Shown piece after piece: positions 1 through 7,745 of a stretch of DNA of 64,000 nt; within the stretch, counting starts at the first letter, position 1, and each line of letters begins with the position of its first letter. Under the pieces are notes generated by a model, which saw only the letters and a program-made list of their open reading frames with translations, made no database searches and was not told the DNA's origin. The stretch lies in contig NZ_JAUUTW010000026.1 of assembly GCF_030676415.1 (NCBI RefSeq), positions 16,409-80,408 of the forward strand, given 5' to 3'. The position numbers and the translations under genes were made by a program. The DNA comes from Peribacillus frigoritolerans. GTDB lineage: Bacteria; Bacillota; Bacilli; Bacillales; DSM-1321.

Positions 1-220
1 TTAATCGGTCAATAATACTTCCAGCCCAAAAATTCGTACATAAAGTAGCCAAGGGTTTGATGATGTATAGAACAGATACTGCAAGAGGAGAGCCAGTCAT
101 ATCCAAAACAATTAAATTAAGAGATATGAAATAAATCCATTCACCCACATTTGAGACTCCAATTCCTAGTAACAATATTGATGGGAATTTCCAAGACGTA
201 AATTTTTTCTTCAAAACCAT
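1..220 (-). CDS. MFS transporter, N-terminal part (runs off window)
   Basis: The first 73 codons of a major facilitator superfamily membrane transporter are present; the rest lies left of the window. An ATG at 220-218 follows a GGGAG ribosome site. After a short basic leader the peptide shows a hydrophobic helix with the motif SNVGEWIYFISL, then a second helix and the loop GSIIDRL, which matches the MFS loop 2-3 region. Substrate cannot be told. It is preceded on the same strand by a T-box leader, so its expression is probably tied to uncharged tRNA, which suggests a substrate linked to an amino acid. It is the left-most gene of the cassette array. Confidence 0.75.
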   Translation of the reverse strand, partial: MVLKKKFTSWKFPSILLLGIGVSNVGEWIYFISLNLIVLDMTGSPLAVSVLYIIKPLATLCTNFWAGSIIDRL

Positions 221-299
221 CTTATCTCCCTCTATTCTTATTAAAATATAGAACCTTTCTGCTAGAGATCTAACCTATACTTTTGATTTAAATAGTTTA

Positions 300-560
300 G
301 ATACAAAATAAAAAAATCCCACCCCCAAGACCTAAGTCTTGGGGACGAGATTTAAAAATCGTGGTACCACCCCAGTTTATTAATATGTCACCATATTAAA
401 CTTATCAGGTACAGAAATCCTATACCCTAGCTCAATAACGGGAGCTCCCGTCACACCATCCCCAAAAAGGTTCCAATATGATACTCAGAGGCTTGGTTCA
501 ATAAATCATCCTTACTCCTTTCCACCAAACGGAGCTCTCTAGAAAGAATTGATTTTATTT
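300..560 (-). promoter_or_regulatory. T-box riboswitch leader upstream of the MFS gene
   Basis: Reading the minus strand, the segment near 375-355 gives GGGGTGGTACCACGAT, close to the T-box consensus AGGGTGGNACCGCG that pairs with an uncharged tRNA acceptor end. It is followed by a rho-independent terminator (311-351, stem CCCCAAGAC/GTCTTGGGG, then a T run). Upstream is a long structured stem I region whose base pairs GAGCTCC with GGAGCTC (about 530 and 445) and which holds a GGTGGAA segment. T-boxes normally control aminoacyl-tRNA synthetase, biosynthesis or amino-acid transport genes. I could not assign the specifier codon with certainty. Confidence 0.85.
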
Positions 561-649
561 ACTTTTCTCTTCATCGCATTTGTTATTAAATTCATATTAT
601 CTTGTTTACCTTTTTATGTAAAATGTAAATTCTGCATTTATGGCTTATA

Positions 650-729
650 CAACTATCCTGCCCCGTTAGTGCCATAAGAAAAAGGCTGCCGCAGCAACCC
701 CTGTTAATGAACTAAAGCACCCGTTAGTT
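650..729 (-). repeat. attC-like cassette element, copy 1
   Basis: On the plus strand it begins AACTATCCTGCCCCGTTAGT, has a central GGCTGCCGCAGCAACCC hairpin, and ends GCACCCGTTAGTT. It lies just beyond the stop codon of the nucleotidyltransferase gene at 826. A second degenerate right half (CGCACCCTTAGTTGAAC, ending near 798) follows, so two elements may be fused here. The core pairs AACTA(A/T)C-N7-GTTAGT and inner AACTAAA-N6-GTTAGTT flank the hairpin. Confidence 0.85.
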
Positions 730-825
730 CATTAAGGAAAGCGATTATTATTAAAGAATTGCACCCTTTTACTTCGATCGCACCCTTAGTTGAACTTGAA
801 ATGAATTTCAAGCAAGTTAATGTGT

Positions 826-1308
826 TTAATCTTGTACAAGATTATTCAAAATCTCTAATTTATTTAAGTCTTTATTATTATTTTTTGTTCTTCTATACCC
901 ATCTTGTAACGACTTATTATAGACTTTAAGGTAATCCGAAATAGTAAGTAAATGGTATTTTGCCCCGTTATCTTGGAATACATTTAAATTTTTATAGTCT
1001 ACATCTGCAAATTCCAATAAATCCTCCGTGAAAGCAAACCCAATTTTAATATCATTTTTTATAAATTCGTGTTCATTTAAATCAACCATTGTATAGTCTG
1101 ACTGCTCCATAGTATGTTTGAATATTTTCCATTTCTCTTCTAAGAAAGTTAAGGGAACAAGAATATCAATATCTTGGGGAGAAAAGTCCACTTTTGTTAC
1201 TTTTCCAAGTCCCAATGAACCATATAGGACAGGTACAATGTCTAACTGTTGATTTAAAATTCTAGAAACGCTTATAAATTCCTTATATAAATAAAGTTCT
1301 CTAGTCAT
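826..1308 (-). CDS. Putative nucleotidyltransferase-fold protein
   Basis: A 160-residue protein. The segment YGSLGLGKV followed about ten residues later by DIDILVP matches the GS...DxD signature of the DNA polymerase beta-like nucleotidyltransferase fold, which transfers NMP groups or acts in antibiotic modification and toxin systems. Substrate is unknown. The ATG at 1308 is preferred over an upstream alternative because AGAAGG lies at proper distance before it. It is a minus-strand gene whose stop is close to an attC-like element, typical of this array. No antitoxin-like partner is adjacent. Family assignment rests on one motif. Confidence 0.6.
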   Translation of the reverse strand: MTRELYLYKEFISVSRILNQQLDIVPVLYGSLGLGKVTKVDFSPQDIDILVPLTFLEEKWKIFKHTMEQSDYTMVDLNEHEFIKNDIKIGFAFTEDLLEFADVDYKNLNVFQDNGAKYHLLTISDYLKVYNKSLQDGYRRTKNNNKDLNKLEILNNLVQD

Positions 1309-1496
1309 AATTTCGCCTTCTCTCAATCAGATATAACCGAGTTTAAAGTCCATACACTGACCTATTTCCTTCTTCAACATTACTGCCATTTTATTTTAAC
1401 AACAAGATGATTTATATCTTTTTATAAACATCTGCATAAGGGAATTTCAACTGTTACCATAATTCTTTTCTTTTTTGTATTCTTTAAGAACTTAGA

Positions 1497-2381
1497 CTAT
1501 ACATAAGGAATTACAACTGCATTACATGCTTTTTCATAAAATTCTATCGGCCCTGCTCCTCCGATAATTGCATACTCATAACCAACATCACTCATATCCT
1601 TTAAACAATAATGGAGAAGCGAATAGCCAATCCCACTAACTCTATTAGATACAGATACGCCCATAGGACCAAAATAACATTTCTTATTCTTATATATATC
1701 AAAACCTGCAAAACCGACTATTTCCCCTTTATTATCTAAAGCTATATATATCGGAGGTTCACTTAATAAAAATGCTTCTCGAATAGTTTGTGACCATTCT
1801 GTTGAAAAATTTTTTTCAACAAAAGGAATAAGGTTGGTTGCATCGTTATTATTTACTTTACGAATTTTGTACGAATTTATTTTTGGGAATATGTAATTGC
1901 CAAGATGAGTAATCATATCTCGCGAAGTAGTACCGAGGGTTAAAATTATTTTCCTGTCTTCATCTGATAAGAAACTGTCAATAACATTAGTTGTTATTAA
2001 AGCTTTAAGCAAATGACCTTCGTTTATATAGGTTTGGTTATATTTTTTCATATAACTAATTGCAACTTCGAAAACCTTTATTACATCTTCCGTTACGCCA
2101 ACGTTGAAAAAAACACTGTTTGTTGTATTTTGAGTTGAAGGATTATCTATATTCTTATTCCAAGCTCTCAGAGAAGTTCTATCTATGGTACATTTTAAAG
2201 ATATTTCTCCAAGTACTCCTGTTTTTTCATTTAAACAAGCTATAAGTAAGTGCACGGGCTGTAACACTTTAAGATTAGAAAATATAGCAGCTTCGTTTTC
2301 TGCACTCCTTATTATTCTTAACATTCTACCAGTGAAATTTATATTGGAATTATTCAGTTTTAACTCCTCCTTTCCAGCCAT
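1497..2381 (-). CDS. Clp-N repeat plus GNAT acetyltransferase fusion protein
   Basis: A 294-residue two-domain protein. Residues about 15-150 resemble a pair of Clp N-terminal repeats (pattern ending ARSAENEA-like with QPVHLLIACL and later NEGHLLKAL), the substrate-adaptor fold of ClpC/ClpB. Residues about 170-294 resemble a GNAT acyltransferase (IYIALDNKGEIVGFAGF, then GIGYSLLHY as the acetyl-CoA loop). The combination recurs in small Bacillus proteins but its substrate is unknown to me. The ORF begins MAGKEE, yet the Shine-Dalgarno GGAAAGGAGGAG lies inside codons 3-6, so translation may really begin at CTG codon 9 (2357). Confidence 0.65.
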   Translation of the reverse strand: MAGKEELKLNNSNINFTGRMLRIIRSAENEAAIFSNLKVLQPVHLLIACLNEKTGVLGEISLKCTIDRTSLRAWNKNIDNPSTQNTTNSVFFNVGVTEDVIKVFEVAISYMKKYNQTYINEGHLLKALITTNVIDSFLSDEDRKIILTLGTTSRDMITHLGNYIFPKINSYKIRKVNNNDATNLIPFVEKNFSTEWSQTIREAFLLSEPPIYIALDNKGEIVGFAGFDIYKNKKCYFGPMGVSVSNRVSGIGYSLLHYCLKDMSDVGYEYAIIGGAGPIEFYEKACNAVVIPYV

Positions 2382-2419
2382 TCTACCATATTAAACCATA
2401 TATAAAGAGTTTCTTATGC

Positions 2420-2499
2420 AACTAACCTGCCCCTTTAGTTCCATAAGAAAAAGCCGCCTTAAAGACAGCTCTGATCATCAGCTTACGCACCCGTTACTT
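2420..2499 (-). repeat. attC-like cassette element, copy 2
   Basis: Left end AACTAACCTGCCCCTTTAGT, central hairpin from the GCCGCCTTAAAGACAGC family, right end GCACCCGTTACTT. It lies 15 bp downstream of the stop of the 34-residue membrane protein gene, that is between that stop and the next start in the reading direction of the array. Confidence 0.85.
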
Positions 2500-2514
2500 G
2501 AATTAGAAATTTAA

Positions 2515-2619
2515 TTAGCTTTTCTTGGTCCTCTTAAAAAATAAATAACTTATAACACCTAAAATTAATGCTATACCTCCGAAAACAATAACTTGAAATA
2601 TAATATCCCCTATAAACAT
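2515..2619 (-). CDS. 34-residue single-pass membrane protein
   Basis: ATG at 2619 follows a perfect AGGAGG with 7-nt spacing. The product starts MFIGDIIFQVIVFGGIAL, is one hydrophobic helix of about 22 residues, and ends with a basic tail KRTKKS. It is the same style of protein as the 58-residue DUF4083-like protein at 5792-5968 (both begin MxIGDxxxQ). The strong ribosome site and position directly before an attC-like element support a real gene. Function unknown. Confidence 0.7.
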   Translation of the reverse strand: MFIGDIIFQVIVFGGIALILGVISYLFFKRTKKS

Positions 2620-2719
2620 AACCTGTTCCTCCTATTCTAAAAAACATCTTCCTAAATCTGTATACGAGATTTTTCCTAAAAAGGTTTCAACTGATAGTTT
2701 GATTCTATAAGTCTTATTA

Positions 2720-2842
2720 AACTAAACTGCGCCGTCAGTGCCATAAGAAAAGGACCTATTAATGCAAAAACACATTGTGTTAATCTTGAATTATTCCTTT
2801 GGACATTTCTATAGTTCCATTGGCATTTTGCACCCGTTAGTT
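2720..2842 (-). repeat. attC-like cassette element, copy 3 (long variant)
   Basis: Left end AACTAAACTGCGCCGTCAGT and right end GCACCCGTTAGTT match the family, but the variable centre is about 40 bp longer than in other copies. Variable central length with fixed ends is also a property of integron attC sites. It sits 20 bp after the MFS stop codon at 2862. Confidence 0.8.
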
Positions 2843-2861
2843 GAAGATGATCTTCATTTTA

Positions 2862-4085
2862 TTATGATTTAAAATCAACAGTAGAAAATTTCTTTTTGTT
2901 TGCCTTAACTAAAGTAAAAGATAATATAGCAGAAATAAAGATTAGGATTGAACCGAATATATATACAGCTCGTACTCCAACAAAGTCAGCAATGAAACCC
3001 ATTAGAAAAATGGATAAACCTGTAACAGTTGATAATAGGATACCTTGGGATGCATACACTTTGGGTAAATGTTCGGTTTGAATATTTATTTGAAATGCAG
3101 TTTGTTGAGCTACATCTCTTATTTGGTAGGCTGGACCCATTGCAACACAAAGCAGAAGAGCCAGTATAGGAATACTCGTCAGCCCATAAATTAACGTGAA
3201 AATACTAAATAATAACGAACCAATCGCCATACTAAATATCAAGTGCTTCTGAATTGTTTTAGCTATGAACAAGGTGATTATACCCCCAAAAATAGCACCA
3301 ATATAATAACTTGCATTAATAAAACCCCACCATTGCTCTCCTTGGTTTAAGGCTTCTTTTACATACACCAATGTTATTGCTCCAATCCAAATGGAACCTG
3401 CCATTCCCTCAATAACATCCATTAAAGTAACCATTCTAAGAGTTTGATTACGCCATAAAATACCCCATCCTTCATTCATTAGTACCCACTTAGATTTATT
3501 TTCCACCTGAACTTCATTATTAATGAAATATTTTGATGTAATATATAAAGCCAATACAGAAACCCAAAGCAATACTACATTAAAAGCCAAAGTTGAATTA
3601 TGTCCCCAATTTATTACAGCAAAACCTGTAAAGCTATACCCAGCTATTTGAACAGATTGAGTTGTGATGGATAGAGAACTGTTAGCTTTCACAAGATTTT
3701 CTTTCGGTACAATTTTAGGTGTAACAGAGTTAAGTAATGGGTTTCCCCATCCTTCCATAAAAGATATAACTAAAATAAATAATGACAGAACATAAACATG
3801 ATTAGTTACAGGCAAGAAACCCAGAAGTAAGAAAGTAAGTATTAAAGCCTTCAAACCTTGAAGACTCACAAGTAATTTAGAGAAAGTGAACTTTTTATAA
3901 AGTAATGGTGATGTTAGACCAGCAATTAAATTAGCCAAGGCTTTGAATAATGGAAATAATGAAGCCATTAATGCAGAATCAGTTTTTTGATATATAAATG
4001 TGGTAATGACCATAATGTAAATGACATCAGCTAGGGCTATGCTTGTCTTTGCAAACCAGAAACTATAAAACGGTATTCTTTTCAT
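2862..4085 (-). CDS. MFS efflux transporter
   Basis: A 407-residue protein with about 12 hydrophobic segments and the general look of drug or macrolide-type major facilitator exporters (motif MEGWGNPLLNSVTPKIV near residue 115, and a central hydrophilic loop with VENKSKW). Start chosen at the ATG at 4085, eight codons inside the longest frame, because ATAGGAGATATT precedes it at good distance. Likely a proton-coupled exporter in the cytoplasmic membrane; substrate unknown. It forms a cassette with the element after its stop codon. It differs from the partial MFS gene at 1-220, so two unrelated exporters occur in this array. Confidence 0.8.
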   Translation of the reverse strand: MKRIPFYSFWFAKTSIALADVIYIMVITTFIYQKTDSALMASLFPLFKALANLIAGLTSPLLYKKFTFSKLLVSLQGLKALILTFLLLGFLPVTNHVYVLSLFILVISFMEGWGNPLLNSVTPKIVPKENLVKANSSLSITTQSVQIAGYSFTGFAVINWGHNSTLAFNVVLLWVSVLALYITSKYFINNEVQVENKSKWVLMNEGWGILWRNQTLRMVTLMDVIEGMAGSIWIGAITLVYVKEALNQGEQWWGFINASYYIGAIFGGIITLFIAKTIQKHLIFSMAIGSLLFSIFTLIYGLTSIPILALLLCVAMGPAYQIRDVAQQTAFQINIQTEHLPKVYASQGILLSTVTGLSIFLMGFIADFVGVRAVYIFGSILIFISAILSFTLVKANKKKFSTVDFKS

Positions 4086-4168
4086 AATATCTCCTATTGA
4101 TAAATCCACCCATCTAAAACACTCCTATTTTTTTATGATTATATTATTAAATACGTGTTTTCTTCTTG

Positions 4169-4246
4169 AGCTAACCTGCCCCGTTAGTTCCATTAGAAAA
4201 AGGCTGCCGCAGCAACCCCTGTTATTAAAGTAAAGCACCGTTAGTG
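4169..4246 (-). repeat. attC-like cassette element, copy 4
   Basis: Left core AGCTAAC with spacer CTGCCCC and GTTAGTT; the centre is the GGCTGCCGCAGCAACCCC hairpin variant shared with copies 1, 14 and 15; right end GCACCGTTAGTG. It ends 16 bp from the GNAT stop codon. Confidence 0.85.
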
Positions 4247-4261
4247 AAAGAAGCCAGTTGC

Positions 4262-4699
4262 TTATAATGGCAAACTCATAGTAACTGTTCTTATGTTAAA
4301 TCCCATTTTTTCGTACAGTTTAATAGCTTGATTCTCTGCAAATGCACTGAGACGGACTTCAGAGTATCCATCTTGTCTTAAATGGTCAATGGCAGTTCTC
4401 ATTAACCGTTTAGAAATTCCATTCCCTCTAAATTCTTCTATAACAAATAATTCATAAATAAATCCACTCATCTTATCAGTAAATTGGTCTTTACTTGACC
4501 CTATAAGAATCCATCCCATTAATTTATCGATCTCTGTTGCTATTAAATAATAGCTTCCCTTTTCCAGTAGAGGTTCAACAAGATGTTTGATTTTTTCATT
4601 TGTAGGTTTTACTTCACCCAATGTGCCATCAAATACAGCTTGTGGAGAAAGTAACATAACCTTTTTAAGTTCCGAATCGTTAGGTTTTCTAATATCCAT
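4262..4699 (-). CDS. GNAT family N-acetyltransferase
   Basis: A 145-residue single-domain acetyltransferase. Central strand YYLIATEIDKLMGWILIG, acetyl-CoA binding loop FRGNGISKRLM (the R/QxxGxG/A motif) at about residue 94, and the C-terminal AFAENQAIKLYEKMGF pattern are classic for GNAT enzymes, which acetylate amines of small molecules or proteins. Length matches the family. Substrate cannot be predicted. It is a complete cassette: one gene then copy 4 of the element. Confidence 0.85.
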   Translation of the reverse strand: MDIRKPNDSELKKVMLLSPQAVFDGTLGEVKPTNEKIKHLVEPLLEKGSYYLIATEIDKLMGWILIGSSKDQFTDKMSGFIYELFVIEEFRGNGISKRLMRTAIDHLRQDGYSEVRLSAFAENQAIKLYEKMGFNIRTVTMSLPL

Positions 4700-4796
4700 T
4701 AATAATGTCGAGTCCTTTCAATATCCTTTTATAAAGTTTAGCATAATATCCCAATATTCTTCTTCCAAAGTCTATAATTACTTTGATTTCTTGTTC

Positions 4797-4817
4797 AACT
4801 AAACTGCCCCTTTAGTT
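4797..4817 (-). repeat. Collapsed attC-like element, copy 5
   Basis: AACTAAACTGCCCCTTTAGT is the left half only. It is directly followed by TCATTAAGGAAA, which is the sequence found outside the right core in copy 1. The variable centre is gone: left inner core and right outer core are fused at TTAGTT. Confidence 0.75.
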
Positions 4818-4835
4818 CATTAAGGAAAACCAAAA

Positions 4836-4948
4836 TCAAGTATTGATTTTGGAAATCAAAACAATGGACGATAAATGAATTAGAGGATTATTATTCCAAT
4901 GATGAATTTATGAAAGGGAAAGACGTTGTGAAAAGTGAATTTAAATAA
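4836..4948 (+). pseudogene. C-terminal gene remnant on the plus strand
   Basis: A short open stretch in the plus frame ends LEDYYSNDEFMKGKDVV-type sequence and TAA at about 4948, with no start codon or ribosome site, followed at once by a strong terminator. It looks like the 3' end of a gene whose 5' part was lost, perhaps by recombination at the collapsed element next to it. I do not recognise the family. Confidence 0.4.
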
Positions 4949-4952
4949 TAAA

Positions 4953-4993
4953 AAAGCCTACGATCCCTGTTGTTCAAGGATCGTAGGCTTTTT
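4953..4993. terminator. Strong bidirectional rho-independent terminator
   Basis: AAAAAAGCCTACGATCC - loop - GGATCGTAGGCTTTTTT: a 13-bp perfect stem with A run on one side and T run on the other. Confidence 0.9.
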
Positions 4994-5019
4994 TTTCTTC
5001 AATAGCTAACTATTTAATA

Positions 5020-5169
5020 TTATTTATCTGTTTGTTTTTGCTTCTTTTTCAAATACTCCGCACGTATTTTTTCAAGTTGCTGCTTTTTATCAAATTTGGC
5101 AGGCGTCTGTTTTTCATGAAACTTTGTTACAGCTACCTGACCTTTGTAATCCAATTGATATTTTCCCAC
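5020..5169 (-). CDS. Small basic hypothetical protein (49 aa)
   Basis: GTG at 5169 is preceded by TAGGTGAAC. The product begins VGKYQLDYKGQVAV and continues as a charged helix rich in Lys and Gln with the tail KKKQKQTDK. It has no membrane segment and no motif I can assign. Coding is supported by ribosome site position and amphipathic composition. An in-frame GTG nine bases upstream is less likely because it lies inside the ribosome site. Confidence 0.6.
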   Translation of the reverse strand: MGKYQLDYKGQVAVTKFHEKQTPAKFDKKQQLEKIRAEYLKKKQKQTDK

Positions 5170-5265
5170 TTTGTTCACCTACATTTCTTGTCTTTAAAGA
5201 GAATCTATTCAACAAATATAATATACCTTATTTTACTGAAGTAAACCTTATTACTTTATTAGTGT

Positions 5266-5749
5266 AAGACTTATTGTAGAGTTGACACAATCTGTGCAGC
5301 ACAACAACCCGAATCCAAGAAGGAATTCGGGCAGAATCTTCAAATGCAATATTTGAAAATTTTAGGTATTAGGCTAATGCCTTCTATAGTTGCCATGTTG
5401 ATAAGCCTTTCAACTCAACTTTCCACGCCATCTAGTTATCAGTAGTTGACAATGACGGTTCCAGAGGGTTAATTCGATTAAGTTCACTCACTCTATGATA
5501 ACTAAACAACACTCAAGTTTGTTCCATTATCCGAATTAACGACAAAACTATAGGACTTGTATTAACCATTGTGGACACATTTTGAAATATTTAAACATTG
5601 TTTTGGTTTAATTTGTTGCACAGTCCGACTACACTAAGGGCTTGTTCAACTAACCTGCCCCGTTAGTGCCATAAGAAAAGCTGTCTTAAAGACAGCTCCG
5701 ATCTTCAGCTAACGCACCCGTAGTTCATTAAGACTTATTGTAGAGTTGA
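5266..5749. other. Segment without ORF, bounded by 20-bp direct repeats
   Basis: AAGACTTATTGTAGAGTTGA occurs at 5266-5285 and again, identical, at 5730-5749. Between them are about 350 bp without a convincing reading frame but with local hairpins (for example CCCGAATCC/GGAATTCGGG near 5311-5332), then attC-like copy 6. It may be an ORF-less cassette, possibly carrying a small RNA, or a segment captured by recombination between the short repeats. Confidence 0.5.
5648..5725 (-). repeat. attC-like cassette element, copy 6
   Basis: AACTAACCTGCCCCGTTAGT, centre AAGCTGTCTTAAAGACAGCT (a perfect stem-loop), inner AGCTAAC, then GCACCCGTAGTT. The right outer core has lost one T. Confidence 0.85.
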
Positions 5750-5791
5750 AATAAATAGTGCAGTAAGGATTAATGCCAAAAGAGAAAAAGA

Positions 5792-5968
5792 TTAATTTTT
5801 CTTATCCTTTTCAAGTAAATCAATAATTCTATCAAGCTTTTGTTCGATATTTTCTGACTTGCTTGGTTGTTTAGTAACGAGAGAACGAACAAGAAAAAAC
5901 ACACCAGAAAAAATTCCAAATATAAAAATAAGGAAAACTAGTTGATATAACATATCGCCAATATTCAT
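5792..5968 (-). CDS. DUF4083-like small membrane protein (58 aa)
   Basis: ATG at 5968 yields MNIGDMLYQLVFLIFIFG, one transmembrane helix, then a short linker and a C-terminal amphipathic coiled segment (IEQKLDRIIDLLEK) ending in a Lys-rich tail. This arrangement matches the DUF4083 family of Bacillus small proteins as I remember it; function is not known. The gene is followed by copy 6 of the cassette element. Confidence 0.7.
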   Translation of the reverse strand: MNIGDMLYQLVFLIFIFGIFSGVFFLVRSLVTKQPSKSENIEQKLDRIIDLLEKDKKN

Positions 5969-6047
5969 ATTAATTCCTACCTTTACAATTACTGGTGTTA
6001 GTGTACCATATTTTTTACTACACAGTTCTTTAACACTTCGCTTATGG

Positions 6048-6127
6048 AACTAAACTGCCCCTTTAGTGCCATAAGAAAAGGAGCTGCTGATCAGCTCCTG
6101 GTCAATGAAGTAAAGCACCCTTTAATT
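6048..6127 (-). repeat. attC-like cassette element, copy 7
   Basis: AACTAAACTGCCCCTTTAGT, centre AGGAGCTGCTGATCAGCTCC (strong stem), right end GCACCCTTTAATT. It lies only 9 bp beyond the stop codon of the next gene. Confidence 0.85.
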
Positions 6128-6135
6128 AGTCTCTA

Positions 6136-6378
6136 TCACTTCATATATTTGTAATAAAGATTTACTAAGGAAAAGTAAACTAACGCAGAACCAAAAATAA
6201 AAAATAAGAACTCCTTTACCTTTTTCGCTTCCATCTTTAAATCTTCATTGTAAAAAAGTTGCATGTTTTCGTTTATAGAAATAGGAGTCGTAAAAATTGA
6301 TAATATCAATGCAAGAACAGTGAAAACCCCATATATATTTAGTACTGTTCTTAAAGTAATTCCCTTTTTTGAAATCAA
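6136..6378 (-). CDS. Two-helix membrane protein (80 aa)
   Basis: The likely product begins ISKKGITLRTVLNIYGVF with two hydrophobic helices (about residues 10-32 and 58-78) joined by a polar loop. The longest frame reaches TTG 6450, but a TATTAT promoter-like hexamer and the G-rich SD-like run GGGGGGGGAGGAG lie inside it, so I prefer TTG at 6378. The spacing from that SD is short, so the start is uncertain. Function unknown. Confidence 0.5.
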   Translation of the reverse strand: MISKKGITLRTVLNIYGVFTVLALILSIFTTPISINENMQLFYNEDLKMEAKKVKEFLFFIFGSALVYFSLVNLYYKYMK

Positions 6379-6463
6379 ACTCCTCCCCCCCCATTTTTCA
6401 TAATGATTAAATAATAATACGAATAGACACATGAGAAAGTTTCTTATCAACTGGAAGTTAATG

Positions 6464-6543
6464 AACTAAACTGCCACGTTAGTGCCATAAGAAAAAGCTG
6501 CCTTAAAGACAGCTCCGATCTTCAGCTAAGGCACCCGTTAGTT
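6464..6543 (-). repeat. attC-like cassette element, copy 8
   Basis: AACTAAACTGCCACGTTAGT, centre AGCTGCCTTAAAGACAGCT, inner AGCTAAG, right end GCACCCGTTAGTT. Close to the family consensus. Confidence 0.85.
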
Positions 6544-6619
6544 GAACAAGAACCTTGTTATCCATTATTCAAGAGCTTAAGTTCATACAAACCATCTTTA
6601 AATGCAAATAATCAAAGGG

Positions 6620-7024
6620 TTACTCCTTATTATTTAACGAAAAGTTTTCAACCTCTCCATTCCACTTCACTTCTATATCGATAACATCAGTTTTTGACGT
6701 AGAAAATTCACCCGTTTCATTTTTATGTGTTTTGTATACACCAGTACTATTCAATTCAATAAGGCTCATACCCCAAGCATAATTAGGAGCATTAATCTTA
6801 AATTCAAGGTTTTCAACAGATTTATAATCTTTTCCTTTGAACTGTAATTCAAACTTTTTAGTTTCTTTATCGTTATCAGTTTTTACTACATTAAGTTTTG
6901 CTGACCAATTTTCACTATCACCCTTAAAATTCAAATTTTCTGATGATTGTTGGCAAGCCACTAATAATAGCAATAATATTAAATTAAGGGCATAAAGGCT
7001 TTTCTTTTTAATAGTAATCCCCAC
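6620..7024 (-). CDS. Putative lipoprotein (134 aa)
   Basis: N-terminus has basic residues (KKKS), a hydrophobic stretch LNLILLLLLVAC with a lipobox ending at Cys24, so the protein should be lipid-anchored outside the membrane after processing by LspA. The remaining ~110 residues are beta-rich and polar with no motif I recognise. An lspA gene is itself carried at 8690-9163 in the same array. Confidence 0.7.
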   Translation of the reverse strand: MGITIKKKSLYALNLILLLLLVACQQSSENLNFKGDSENWSAKLNVVKTDNDKETKKFELQFKGKDYKSVENLEFKINAPNYAWGMSLIELNSTGVYKTHKNETGEFSTSKTDVIDIEVKWNGEVENFSLNNKE

Positions 7025-7093
7025 TTTTACTTTTTTCTTTATTGTACCAAAAATGGAACATTTAACATCTTAAATTGACTACTCAAATCTTAT

Positions 7094-7172
7094 ACTACAA
7101 TCCTGCTCCTTTAGCACCATAAGAAAGAGCTGATCGTCACAGCTCTTTAAAGAACTAACGCACCCGTTAGTT
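7094..7172 (-). repeat. attC-like cassette element, copy 9
   Basis: Left end ACTACAATCCTGCTCCTTTA (diverged), centre AGAGCTGATCGTCACAGCTCT, inner AACTAAC, right end GCACCCGTTAGTT followed by TAAGTAGATTTCTTCACAA. That right flank recurs at copies 11 and 12. Confidence 0.8.
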
Positions 7173-7236
7173 TAAGTAGATTTCTTCACAAATTCATTAA
7201 ATCGTTTTTTATCGGCCAGTTTTCAACAAATTTTAT

Positions 7237-7584
7237 TTACTTATTTTTTATATTTACTGCTAAACCTTCTATACCATTTTTAGTAAGAGTTTCATTCACT
7301 ATTTTTTCCAGATTTTGTTTTGTACTATCGAAATCTTCTTTTGAAGTTCTAATCCCCAAATTAACTGAGTTGGTTTCTGTGGATATTCCATAAGCTACAA
7401 CAACGTCAACCTTCTGCTTGTCTAGTTCCTTAAAAATCAATGATTCAATTTCCTTATCTTTCTTATTTGTTGAAAATATTTCTGGATCTTTAGGAGTATT
7501 AGAACAAGCAGTTAAAAACATAAATACTAGACTTACCAAAATTAATTTCTTATTAATGATTTTTCCTCCTCTTTTATTTGGCAT
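7237..7584 (-). CDS. Small lipoprotein with doubtful start codon
   Basis: The protein has a lipoprotein signal (KLILVSLVFMFLTAC) and a ~90-residue mature part with a predicted alpha/beta pattern ending GIEGLAVNIKNK; family not recognised. The ATG at 7584 (MPNKRGG) has a weak ribosome site. A perfect AGGAGG lies just inside and points at ATC/ATT codons (7560-7555), where an ATG would be expected. The start may have mutated from ATG to ATC, or a rare ATT start is used. Confidence 0.6.
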   Translation of the reverse strand: MPNKRGGKIINKKLILVSLVFMFLTACSNTPKDPEIFSTNKKDKEIESLIFKELDKQKVDVVVAYGISTETNSVNLGIRTSKEDFDSTKQNLEKIVNETLTKNGIEGLAVNIKNK

Positions 7585-7656
7585 ATTAACCCTTGAATTT
7601 AACATTACCGTAATTATTTTCTTTGCTCAATGGACAAATGGAACTTTTTGGGTTAG

Positions 7657-7737
7657 CACTAACCTGCCCCGAGAGTTGCATAAAGAAAGAGCTGCCTTAA
7701 AGACAGCTCTGATCTTCAGCTAACACACTCTTTAGTT
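7657..7737 (-). repeat. attC-like cassette element, copy 10
   Basis: CACTAACCTGCCCCGAGAGT, centre AGCTGCCTTAAAGACAGCT, inner AGCTAAC, right end ACACTCTTTAGTT. It ends 9 bp before the HAD gene stop. Confidence 0.85.
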
Positions 7738-7745
7738 CAAGATCT

